Shown in pieces: positions 51,649 through 59,726 of a DNA stretch of 64,000 nt. The DNA lies in NCBI RefSeq assembly GCF_900148515.1, contig NZ_FRXN01000005.1:193186-257185 (forward strand), written 5' to 3'. The first letter of the stretch is position 1. Every line of letters begins with the position of its first letter. Under the pieces are notes generated by a model. That model was not told the DNA's origin. It ran no database searches and saw only the letters and a list, made by a program, of their open reading frames with translations. The position numbers and the translations under genes were made by a program. Source of the DNA: Algoriphagus zhangzhouensis. Its GTDB lineage: Bacteria > Bacteroidota > Bacteroidia > Cytophagales > Cyclobacteriaceae.

Positions 51649-52503
51649 TTGATTTCAGTAGTCATACCTGTTTATAAAGATTGGGATAGGCTTTCTCAAT
51701 GCCTAAAAGCTCTAGACAACCAAACCGATTTAGAATCAAAATTTGAGGTTCTCGTTGTCAATAATTATCCATCAGATTCCTTTCCAGAATTTCCGAAATA
51801 TAACTTTGATCTTATACTTTTATCGGAATCAAAACCCGGTTCATATGCTGCAAGAAATCGTGCATTAAAAAGTGCAAAGGGGAATTGGCTATTATTTACA
51901 GATTCTGATTGCATTCCTTTTTCAGATTGGTTAGCTGTAGCCGATAATCTATCCAAATCACAAAATGCTGAATTGTTTGCAGGTAGAATCAATGTGATCA
52001 GTACCCAAGAAAATCGATTTGCAAAATTTGATCAAGCCTTTGCTTTTCCAAATGAAAAATATGTCAAAGAGGAGAATTTTGGAGTGACAGCTAACCTTCT
52101 TGTGAAAAAAGAGGTTTTTGAAAAAGTAGGGCAATTCAATGCACAATTGATGACAGGAGGCGACTCGGAATTTTGTAACAGGGCCCATATTCATGACTTT
52201 AGAATCAAATATTGCGAGGATCTTGCCGTTTCACATCCAGCGAGAGAAAGTTGGCAACAATTAAAGACAAAAGCTAAAAGGTTTGGAGGCAGATTACCTA
52301 AAGGAAATAGCCGATTTATTGTATTTCTGAAATTGATAGGAAAGTTTAGAGTACGTCAGGATGATATCCAAAAGATCAGTGATTTAAAGAATGATTCAAG
52401 TATTCAAAGGCTTGAATTTTTTTGGATCAAACAACAATTAAGGTGGGTGGAAGCTCTGGAATCAATGAAGGTTTTCTTTGGTAAAACAGCGGGAAGAGAA
52501 TAA
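51649..52503 (+). CDS. Family 2 glycosyltransferase (paralogue of the 45996 enzyme)
   Basis: A 284-residue GT-A enzyme starting with TTG. It matches the enzyme at 45996 in motif order: 'ISVVIPVYKDWDRLSQCLKA', 'SKPGSYAARNRALKSAKGNW', 'FTDSDCIPFSDWL', 'GVTANLLVKKEVFEKVGQFN' and 'MTGGDSEFCNRAHIHDFRIK', then 'VSHPARESWQQL'. A duplication within the locus is likely, with the two copies acting on related steps. wzi follows with a 1-base overlap. Confidence 0.88.
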   Translation: MISVVIPVYKDWDRLSQCLKALDNQTDLESKFEVLVVNNYPSDSFPEFPKYNFDLILLSESKPGSYAARNRALKSAKGNWLLFTDSDCIPFSDWLAVADNLSKSQNAELFAGRINVISTQENRFAKFDQAFAFPNEKYVKEENFGVTANLLVKKEVFEKVGQFNAQLMTGGDSEFCNRAHIHDFRIKYCEDLAVSHPARESWQQLKTKAKRFGGRLPKGNSRFIVFLKLIGKFRVRQDDIQKISDLKNDSSIQRLEFFWIKQQLRWVEALESMKVFFGKTAGRE

Positions 52504-54200
52504 TGAAAAAGTTTATTGTTTTCATATATTTTACTCTTTTCATAGGTCAAGTTTCTTTTTCCCAAAACTTGAATTCTGGGATTCCTGTTTTAGAGGAGGC
52601 TATTCGTAGGGAACAAATTCTTGGCAATATTTCAAACAGCTATTCTTTTCAACTTCGTCCTATTCGACTTTTCCCAAAAGATACAAGCCATACTTTCAAA
52701 TCAGTAGAAGCCTTTTTCTCAAAAGGTATCAATCAAAAGCAAGAACTAAAAAAATCAAGGTTTTCGAGTCTTCCTTTGATTGTTACTTCAGCAATTAATA
52801 GTAAAAGACCCTATGGTTGGGGGAATAAAGGACTCCTTCCCAATGTTGGTTTGCAGACCTATATTAGTACTGGGTTTTTCGCCAAATTCCATTTTCTTGA
52901 AATTCAGTTCCAGCCTGAATACGTGTATGTTCAAAACTTACCATTTCAAGGTTTTGGAGAAGACTACCCTAGAGGAGCCGTCAGTGCTCGATTCTTTTAT
53001 TGGAATAATGGAGATAATCCCGAAAGATTTGGTACTGACCCTATTTCAAGATTCTGGTGGGGACAATCTTCGGCAATGCTTGTTTTTGGGCCTATTTCGG
53101 CAGGGATTTCTACGGAAAATATTTGGTGGGGACCTGGTCAGTTTAATTCATTGACATTTAGTGCCAATGCTGAGGGGTTTCCTCATCTGACTTTGAAAAC
53201 CAACAGACCTATTAAAACCCCGATAGGTAAGATTGAAGCCGAAATTATTTCAGGAAGACTTGAGAACTCATTATTGGAACCAACCCAAAATGAATTTCAA
53301 AATGAAAATTATTTCAGGAAATTTGATGGAGATTGGCGGTATCTCAATGCAATTCATATCAGCTATAACCCTGTTTTCATTCCAAATATTTTTGTTGGGT
53401 TTAATCGGACTTTCCAGCAATACAATAAGTATAGAGAAAAGACTTTTGGGGGCTATTTTCCAATTTTTGAGGTCTTTCAAAAACAAAATCTGTTTTCGAA
53501 TGGAAACTCGGTACTTTATGATAGCAATGGACAAGATCAACAAGTCTCATTGTCTTTTAGGTATTTGATCCCAAAAGCAAAAATGGAGGTTTATGCTGAA
53601 ATGGGTAGGAGGGACCATGCGTTCAATTGGAGAGATTTCTTTTTGAATCCGGAACATGCAAGAGCCTATCTATTGGGGTTCCAAAAACTACTTCCAATTG
53701 AAGGAAAAGGAAATTATATTCAAATAAGAGGAGAGATTACTCATCAACAAGAGTCGATTAATAGGTATGTGAGGTATCCAGGATTAATAGGCAATCAGAC
53801 TTGGCATACACATGGCTTAGCTCGCGGTTTTGTAAATAGAGGGGAGTCCCTTGGTGTAGGTGCAGGAGTTGGGTCCAATGTCCAAAGCCTCGAAATCTCA
53901 AAAATAAATGGCCTCAACAAAAGGGGGATATTATTGGAAAGACTAGCGAATAATCAAGATTTTTATTTTCGTGCCTTTGGTCAAAACCCAGAAAGAAATC
54001 CATGGATTGATTATGGAATAGGCCTTCTTTGGGATCAACATTGGAGTAGATTGATTTTAAGTGGTAAACTCCAATTTGTTAAAGCCTTCAATTACCAATG
54101 GCAGGTAGAACCAACGAATAGATCTGATTTTCCAGATGGAAAAAATATTGGCTCAGTTTATGGCCAATTTAGCTTAGTGTACAGATTTAATAAACAATAG
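52503..54200 (+). CDS. wzi: Capsule assembly Wzi-family outer-membrane protein
   Basis: A 565-residue outer-membrane barrel with a signal peptide ending in VSFSQ. The Wzi family holds capsular polysaccharide on the cell surface. Markers are 'EYVYVQNLPFQGFGEDYPRG', 'WWGQSSAMLVFGPISAGIST', 'ENIWWGPGQFNSLTFSANAE' and 'ARAYLLGFQKLL', with aromatic strand ends through to 'LVYRFNKQ'. It is the last gene of block 1 and indicates a surface-bound capsule and not only a released polymer. Confidence 0.88.
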   Translation: MKKFIVFIYFTLFIGQVSFSQNLNSGIPVLEEAIRREQILGNISNSYSFQLRPIRLFPKDTSHTFKSVEAFFSKGINQKQELKKSRFSSLPLIVTSAINSKRPYGWGNKGLLPNVGLQTYISTGFFAKFHFLEIQFQPEYVYVQNLPFQGFGEDYPRGAVSARFFYWNNGDNPERFGTDPISRFWWGQSSAMLVFGPISAGISTENIWWGPGQFNSLTFSANAEGFPHLTLKTNRPIKTPIGKIEAEIISGRLENSLLEPTQNEFQNENYFRKFDGDWRYLNAIHISYNPVFIPNIFVGFNRTFQQYNKYREKTFGGYFPIFEVFQKQNLFSNGNSVLYDSNGQDQQVSLSFRYLIPKAKMEVYAEMGRRDHAFNWRDFFLNPEHARAYLLGFQKLLPIEGKGNYIQIRGEITHQQESINRYVRYPGLIGNQTWHTHGLARGFVNRGESLGVGAGVGSNVQSLEISKINGLNKRGILLERLANNQDFYFRAFGQNPERNPWIDYGIGLLWDQHWSRLILSGKLQFVKAFNYQWQVEPTNRSDFPDGKNIGSVYGQFSLVYRFNKQ

Positions 54201-54238
54201 ATTTTTCCAAGATTTTTTTTCATTCAATTTCTGTTAGT

Positions 54239-54280
54239 TTTGCTATCACAATGTCAAGTGAGTAATTTTAGTACTCACTT
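54239..54280 (+). promoter_or_regulatory. Promoter and operator of the polysaccharide locus, copy 2
   Basis: TTTG (54239-54242), 20 bases, then TAATTTTA (54263-54270), a -7 box with one mismatch, lies inside AAGTGAGTA-N7-TACTCACTT (54256-54280), an inverted repeat with 9-base arms. The core TGAGTA-N7-TACTCACTT is identical to copy 1 at 36999-37020. As T3 follows the repeat, it could also terminate the wzi transcript. A second possible -7 box, TATTTTTG, lies at 54355-54362. Confidence 0.6.
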
Positions 54281-54395
54281 TTTAGAAATAAAAAAAGCTT
54301 ATATGAGCATCCTATGAGGGTTTTTGAAGTTTTCTCATTATTCCTCATTGCTGATATTTTTGTTTTTTCAAAGTAAAAAAAAGTAGCTAAGTCCC

Positions 54396-54419
54396 TGTGA
54401 CTGAAAGGGCGAAGCTGTA
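54396..54419 (+). promoter_or_regulatory. 24-base leader element, copy 2 (ops-like)
   Basis: Identical over 24 bases to 37600-37623. It lies 34 bases before the ATG of the first gene of block 2 and downstream of both candidate promoters, so it should be in the transcribed leader. CCCT at 54393-54396 could pair with AGGG at 54406-54409. The flanks of the two copies differ, so this is a conserved site and not part of a longer duplication. Confidence 0.6.
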
Positions 54420-54453
54420 GTCATAATCCATTGACATAGAATTTCAATTAGGT

Positions 54454-55755
54454 ATGTTAAAACCATTAGAAGAAGTTAAGATTGCCGTAATAGGCCTAGG
54501 CTATGTAGGGCTTCCACTTGCTGTTGAGTTTGGAAAAAAGTTTTCTGTTGTTGGTTTTGACATAGACCAGAAGAGAGTCAATGAGTTAAAGGATGGACAT
54601 GATTTCACTCTGGAAGTAGAAGATGAACTTTTGAAATCAGTATTAGTTTCTAAATCATCAACTTCGGGTAAAGGTTTACTTCCTTCCTTTAGTTCAGAGG
54701 ATCTTAAAGACTGTAATGTTTATATAGTAACTGTCCCTACTCCAACTGACAAACATAACCGACCCGTATTAACTCCGATGTTAAAAGCTTCCGAGAATAT
54801 TGCTGGTTATTTGAAAAAGGGGGATGTAGTAGTTTATGAATCGACAGTTTACCCTGGGGTGACAGAAGATGAATGTGTTCCAGTTTTAGAAAGAATTTCT
54901 GGACTTACCTATAACCAAGATTTTTTTGCAGGCTATTCTCCCGAAAGGATTAACCCGGGTGATAAAGAGCATACCGTTGCAAAAATTTTAAAAGTGACTT
55001 CTGGTAGTACACCTGAAGTTGCCGAGTATGTTGATCAGCTTTATAAAACTGTAATTACAGCAGGGACTCATAAAGCATCTTCTATAAAAGTTGCAGAGGC
55101 TGCTAAAGTGATCGAGAACTCTCAAAGGGATATCAATATTGCATTTGTAAATGAACTTTCTAAGATTTTCAATCTATTGGAAATTGATACACATGAAGTA
55201 TTGGAGGCAGCAGGCACCAAATGGAATTTTCTCAAATTTAAGCCTGGTTTAGTAGGAGGACATTGTATAGGGGTAGATCCTTTTTATTTAGCTCAAAAAG
55301 CCCAGGAGGTTGGATATCATCCTGAAATTATCCTTGCTGGCCGTCGCTTGAATGACAGCATGGGTAAGCATGTCGCTACTGAGGTCATCAAATTAATGAT
55401 GAGAAAGGATTTGAAAGTTATTGATTCTAAAGTTTTAATATTAGGATTTACTTTCAAAGAGGATTGTCCAGATGTTAGAAATACCAGAGTGATTGATATC
55501 TATAAAGAATTGAAATCATTTGATATGGAGGTGGATGTATATGATCCATGGGCTAACCCAGTGGAGGTAAAGCATGAGTACGGAATTGAGATCCTATCCG
55601 GGAAAGATGCCCCAGACCTCAGCGAATATTCAGCAATTATTCTGGCAGTTTCACATAAAGAATTCAAAAGTTTGGCAATTTCTAAATCTGAAAATCAAGT
55701 TGTATTTGATGTGAAAGCCATATTGCCCAAAGAATTTGTTGATTCAAGATTATAA
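54454..55755 (+). CDS. Nucleotide-sugar dehydrogenase (TviB/WbpO type, UDP-HexNAc 6-dehydrogenase)
   Basis: A 433-residue NAD-dependent enzyme. The N-terminus 'KIAVIGLGYVGLPLAVEFGK' and the active site 'GGHCIGVDPFYLAQKAQEVG' (Cys271) are typical of the branch that oxidises UDP-GlcNAc or UDP-GalNAc; glucose dehydrogenases have GGSCFPKD instead, as in the gene at 40329. Other blocks are 'YSPERINPGDKEHTVAKI', 'AEAAKVIENSQRDINIAFVN' and 'GFTFKEDCPDVRNTRV'. It opens block 2 and would supply an aminosugar uronate. The acceptor sugar is inferred from motif type only. Confidence 0.9.
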   Translation: MLKPLEEVKIAVIGLGYVGLPLAVEFGKKFSVVGFDIDQKRVNELKDGHDFTLEVEDELLKSVLVSKSSTSGKGLLPSFSSEDLKDCNVYIVTVPTPTDKHNRPVLTPMLKASENIAGYLKKGDVVVYESTVYPGVTEDECVPVLERISGLTYNQDFFAGYSPERINPGDKEHTVAKILKVTSGSTPEVAEYVDQLYKTVITAGTHKASSIKVAEAAKVIENSQRDINIAFVNELSKIFNLLEIDTHEVLEAAGTKWNFLKFKPGLVGGHCIGVDPFYLAQKAQEVGYHPEIILAGRRLNDSMGKHVATEVIKLMMRKDLKVIDSKVLILGFTFKEDCPDVRNTRVIDIYKELKSFDMEVDVYDPWANPVEVKHEYGIEILSGKDAPDLSEYSAIILAVSHKEFKSLAISKSENQVVFDVKAILPKEFVDSRL

Positions 55756-55790
55756 ATTAATATATTCGATCTCTCAAATTAAACCACATA

Positions 55791-56618
55791 ATGAATCGAT
55801 TTGTTAAGAACTTTGCAGTCCTAGCCTTGACTGCAATTTTTTTCTCTTGTGTAAGTAATGAAAAGATTATTTACATGCAAAAATTGGCAGAAGAAGCCCC
55901 TTTGGTTCAATCTGGGCAGTTAATCCCTTATGAATGGGAGTCCTATCGTCTTCAAAATTTTGATATTGTAGATATTAACATAAAAACAACAAGTGAAGAG
56001 CTGAATATGCTGCTTGATGTAATTGTTGGGCAAGCTGGTGGAGGAGGAAGTGCCGTAGTAGGTGGAGGTGGTGGCCAAGCTGGCGGTGATGCCTTTTTCA
56101 TGAATGGATATACCATTGATGAAGAAGGAAAAGTTGAATTACCTCTAATTGGTGAATTGGCTGTCCTAGGCTTGACTACAAAAGAGACCCAGACTTTAAT
56201 AGAAAGTAAATTAATTAATTATATTAATGAAGATCAGTTTTTTGTCAGAGTGAGACTGGGTGGAATCAGGTATAGTGCTTTGGGTGAATTTAATAGCCCC
56301 GGGAAACGTACCATTCTACAAAATCGTGTCACCATTTTTGAGGCAATCGCAGCTGCTCAAGATTTAAGTATTTTGGCTAAAAGAGATGAAGTGGTTTTGC
56401 TAAGACAATACCCTGAGGGTTCCCAGATCCACAGAATAAATCTGAATGATGAAAAATTGATCGGATCTGAATTCTATTTCATCAAGCCTAATGATGTGAT
56501 TTATGCAGAACCTCTCAAAGTTAGAGAGATTGGAAATGCGACCAATTTTATACAAACATTGACATTGTTGACGACCACTGTTACGGCGGTAGCTTTGATT
56601 TTGAACTTAGTAAAATAA
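55791..56618 (+). CDS. wza: Wza-type polysaccharide export lipoprotein
   Basis: A 275-residue outer-membrane lipoprotein with a lipobox (IFFSCVS, Cys20). The poly-export domain shows 'YRLQNFDIVDINIKT' and 'YTIDEEGKVELPLIGELAVL', followed by one SLBB domain ('YSALGEFNSPGKRTILQNRV'). A glycine-rich insert of about 25 residues sits inside the export domain (near residues 80-102). The C-terminus has a hydrophobic segment (LTLLTTTVTAVALILNLV) that should cross the outer membrane as the Wza helix does. It pairs with the Wzc gene 8 bases downstream. Confidence 0.9.
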   Translation: MNRFVKNFAVLALTAIFFSCVSNEKIIYMQKLAEEAPLVQSGQLIPYEWESYRLQNFDIVDINIKTTSEELNMLLDVIVGQAGGGGSAVVGGGGGQAGGDAFFMNGYTIDEEGKVELPLIGELAVLGLTTKETQTLIESKLINYINEDQFFVRVRLGGIRYSALGEFNSPGKRTILQNRVTIFEAIAAAQDLSILAKRDEVVLLRQYPEGSQIHRINLNDEKLIGSEFYFIKPNDVIYAEPLKVREIGNATNFIQTLTLLTTTVTAVALILNLVK

Positions 56619-56626
56619 TCGAATAG

Positions 56627-59005
56627 ATGAGTTTCGAAGTAGATGATCAAGAAGGGTTCCAAAATGAAGGAAGCTCTTTTGAGATAAAAGCGATCATACC
56701 TAAGGTAATCCAGATTTGGCCATGGATCTTGGGAGCCTTGGTTTTTTGTTTGGCGATTGCTTTTTATATGACAAAAACGACTGTTCCTGAATATCAGGTT
56801 CAGGGTAAGTTTTTTATCAAAGAGAATGAAAGCGCTTTGGCGATCTTTGACAATCCGACCATTATGGATGTGGGGAATGTTGGGATGCAGAATGAGGTCA
56901 TTATTCTAAAATCAAAACCTGTAGCCTATGAAACATTAAAGAAGCTGGATTTTGATGTAGAATATTATAAAGAGGGAACGTTCATTAATGAAAGACTTTA
57001 TAAGAATTCTCCTGTCTTGATTCAAGTGGACTGGAACCATTCTCAGATCATTGATGGTCTGATCAAATTGGAATGGGTTTCTAATGAAGAGTTCTCTTTA
57101 GTTTTTGATGCTGAAAGTTATACCAAGTATTTAGCAGACGGTTCCAAAGTAAGCATGTCCAATATTCCTGAGGATATGGTTTATACCTTCGGAGAGTGGA
57201 TTGAAAATGATCAGTACAAGTTTAAGGTTACCAAATTAGATGCAGATTCAACAGGGAATGTTCTTTTTGAATTAAAGGATTTAAAATCACTTGCGGGTGC
57301 CTATGCTTCTCAGTTGAGCATTGAAGAGGTTCAGGCTGGAGCTTCTATTATGAATATGAGAATCAATGCAGCGACTTATGCGATAGGGGAAGCCTATCTG
57401 AATATGTTGATGCAGACGTATCTTGATTTAGAATTGGCGGATAAAAACTTGGTTTATGGTAATACAATTGATTTTATCGATAGTCAAGTTGCAGGAGTTG
57501 CAGATTCTCTGAGTTTCTTCGAAAGACAATTGGAGAATTTTAGGTCTCAAAATAAAATTTATGACCTAAGTACAGAAGGAGCGGCTGTTTACACCCAACT
57601 TTCTGATTTGGAAAACCAATTAAGAAACGAGGAATTTAAGCGTTCATATTATACAAATTTGAGAAACTACCTTCTAAGCGGTAATTATGAAGAAGTTGTA
57701 GTTCCGTCCGGTATTGGGATTGAAGATCCAATCTTACAGGCCTTAATAGAGAATTTGATGGCTCTTCAGGTAAATAAATCTAGATTGCTAGCCACTCAAA
57801 AAGAAGCTTCTCCGGCAGTTCAGGAAGTCAACAGGAAAATCCAAAATGCCAATCAGCAAATCCAGGAAATTCTAAAAAATGTTGATCAAAACTCTCAATT
57901 GCTTATCAATGATTTAAAATCAAGGAGAACTGATATTGATAAATCATTTAGGAACTTACCTCAAACAGAACAAAACTTAATCCGAATAGAAAGACAATTT
58001 GAGCTGAATGAAAAACTCTATACTTTCTTGATGGAAAAAAGAGCTGAAGCGGCAATCACCAAAGCTTCAAACAAGGCGGTAAACAAAATAATTGAACCGG
58101 CTGAGCCAATGGGTAAGATTAAACCAAAACCACTTAGAAATTATGCAACTGCGATTTTCATTGGTTTGATATTCCCAATACTTTTTGTTTTCCTGAAAGA
58201 AGCATTACGTACTAAAATCGAAGATGCGAAATACTTAGAGAGAAAGCTTAAAGTGCCTATCCTATCTATTATTCTTTTCAATAGATCTAAAACAAATTTA
58301 GTCGTATTGAAGCAGGGTAAATCTGGAATTTCTGAGGGTTTCCGTTCTTTAAGAGCAAACTTGAAATTTGTACTTCCAAATGAGAACAAAATTTCAATTA
58401 TGCTGACCTCTACAATTTCTGGAGAAGGAAAAACCTTCTGTGCGATTAACCTGGCTTCAGTTTATAGCTTGACTGGAAAGAAAACGATATTGGTAGGATG
58501 TGATATGAGAAAGCCAAAGATTTTTGAAGATTTTAATCTTGAAAACAATGAAGGGCTTTCAAGTATTCTAAGTGGCCAAGTGGAAGATTGGAGAACGGTA
58601 ATCAATCATTCAGAGTTTGATAATTTGGATGTATTGTTATCTGGACCAACACCTCCTAACCCTGCAGAACTTTTGTTCACTCAGAGATTTGAGAAGTTAA
58701 TAAAGGAAATCAAAGAGGAATATGACGTTGTAATTTTAGATACACCTCCAGTTGGGTTGGTCAGTGAGACTTTGGATCTCTTAAGTCATGTTGATGTTAC
58801 ACTTTTCGTGTTTAGACAAAATTATTCTCAGCAGAGTTTCATAGAAGCGCTGAATGGATTGAAAACTGGAAAGGATATCAAGAATATTTATGCAGTTTTC
58901 AATGGTGTCGATGGATCAAAAGTGACCTATGGATATGGATATACCTACGGATACGGTTATGGCTATTATGAGGATGACAAAAAGAAGAAATCACTACTTG
59001 GTTAA
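56627..59005 (+). CDS. wzc: Wzc-type polysaccharide co-polymerase and tyrosine autokinase
   Basis: A 792-residue inner-membrane protein with two membrane segments (about residues 27-47 and 508-526) round a periplasmic domain with coiled coils. The cytoplasmic kinase has Walker A 'TISGEGKTFCAINLAS' (about 594-609), Walker A' 'LVGCDMRKPKIF' and Walker B 'YDVVILDTPPVG'. The tail holds a cluster of eight tyrosines in a Y-G/Y-T pattern (about residues 766-783) for autophosphorylation, then a lysine-rich end. Its phosphorylation cycle would control polymer length with Wza. A cognate phosphatase is not seen in the window. Confidence 0.94.
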   Translation: MSFEVDDQEGFQNEGSSFEIKAIIPKVIQIWPWILGALVFCLAIAFYMTKTTVPEYQVQGKFFIKENESALAIFDNPTIMDVGNVGMQNEVIILKSKPVAYETLKKLDFDVEYYKEGTFINERLYKNSPVLIQVDWNHSQIIDGLIKLEWVSNEEFSLVFDAESYTKYLADGSKVSMSNIPEDMVYTFGEWIENDQYKFKVTKLDADSTGNVLFELKDLKSLAGAYASQLSIEEVQAGASIMNMRINAATYAIGEAYLNMLMQTYLDLELADKNLVYGNTIDFIDSQVAGVADSLSFFERQLENFRSQNKIYDLSTEGAAVYTQLSDLENQLRNEEFKRSYYTNLRNYLLSGNYEEVVVPSGIGIEDPILQALIENLMALQVNKSRLLATQKEASPAVQEVNRKIQNANQQIQEILKNVDQNSQLLINDLKSRRTDIDKSFRNLPQTEQNLIRIERQFELNEKLYTFLMEKRAEAAITKASNKAVNKIIEPAEPMGKIKPKPLRNYATAIFIGLIFPILFVFLKEALRTKIEDAKYLERKLKVPILSIILFNRSKTNLVVLKQGKSGISEGFRSLRANLKFVLPNENKISIMLTSTISGEGKTFCAINLASVYSLTGKKTILVGCDMRKPKIFEDFNLENNEGLSSILSGQVEDWRTVINHSEFDNLDVLLSGPTPPNPAELLFTQRFEKLIKEIKEEYDVVILDTPPVGLVSETLDLLSHVDVTLFVFRQNYSQQSFIEALNGLKTGKDIKNIYAVFNGVDGSKVTYGYGYTYGYGYGYYEDDKKKKSLLG

Positions 59006-59024
59006 TAGTTTAAAGTAAAGGTTA

Positions 59025-59726
59025 TTGAAAGTCTTAGCAATAGTTCCAGCTAGAGGAGGGTCCAAAGGAATCCCTGGTAAAAACCTCAAGTTACTCGGTT
59101 CTAAACCTTTGATTGCCTATCCAATTCAAGAAGTTCAAAACTCTAATTTGGATATTGAATTGGTGGTCTCCACAGATGATACTGCAATAGCAGATTTGGC
59201 TAGTAGATATAATGCTAGAGTGATAATGCGACCACTGGAATTGGGTTCTGATTCTTCTCCAGTCATTGATTCAGTTATTCATGTATTAAATCAATTCAAA
59301 GAGGAAGGGGTTTTTTTCGATGTGGTGGTCCTGTTGCAACCTACTTCACCATTTTGGAAATCAAAAGATTTGGAGAATGTAATAGGCTTATTGGATGACC
59401 CAAATTGTGGTGGGGTCATATCTGTATGTCCATCTCCTGAAGCTCATCCTGCTAGGATGTATACAGTTGACAATCCGGGTTTTTTAAGACCACTTCAACC
59501 TGATGGTGAGGTGTTGAGAAGGCAAGATCTTCCAACAGTTTACCTTAGAAATGGTTGCTTTTACGCAGTGAAAACTGGAACGATATTGAAAGAGAAGACT
59601 TTGATGCCGTCCAATAAAAAAGCCTATGTGATGGACCCAAAATGGTTTTTGACAATTGATACTCCCAGAGATTTGAAGCTTGCAGGAATTTTGGCTGATG
59701 AATGGGAAACTGAATCTAATTCATGA
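59025..59726 (+). CDS. Acylneuraminate cytidylyltransferase family protein (NeuA-like)
   Basis: A 233-residue cytoplasmic enzyme that would activate a nonulosonic or ulosonic acid as its CMP derivative. The N-terminal motif 'AIVPARGGSKGIPGKNLKLL' is diagnostic, followed by 'VVSTDDTAIADLASRYNARV', 'VVLLQPTSPFWKSKDLENVI' and 'RNGCFYAV'. Length is that of short NeuA enzymes. The start is a TTG at 59025. No NeuB- or NeuC-type synthase is present in the window, so the substrate may be made by genes beyond 64 kb. It overlaps the next gene by 4 bases. Confidence 0.88.
   Translation: MKVLAIVPARGGSKGIPGKNLKLLGSKPLIAYPIQEVQNSNLDIELVVSTDDTAIADLASRYNARVIMRPLELGSDSSPVIDSVIHVLNQFKEEGVFFDVVVLLQPTSPFWKSKDLENVIGLLDDPNCGGVISVCPSPEAHPARMYTVDNPGFLRPLQPDGEVLRRQDLPTVYLRNGCFYAVKTGTILKEKTLMPSNKKAYVMDPKWFLTIDTPRDLKLAGILADEWETESNS

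Noticed and set aside
54355..54362. TATTTTTG box as the only promoter of block 2
   Set aside because: It has only TTTC as a -33 at the right distance, weaker than the TTTG/TAATTTTA pair at 54239-54270. It is kept as a possible second promoter and not as the main call.
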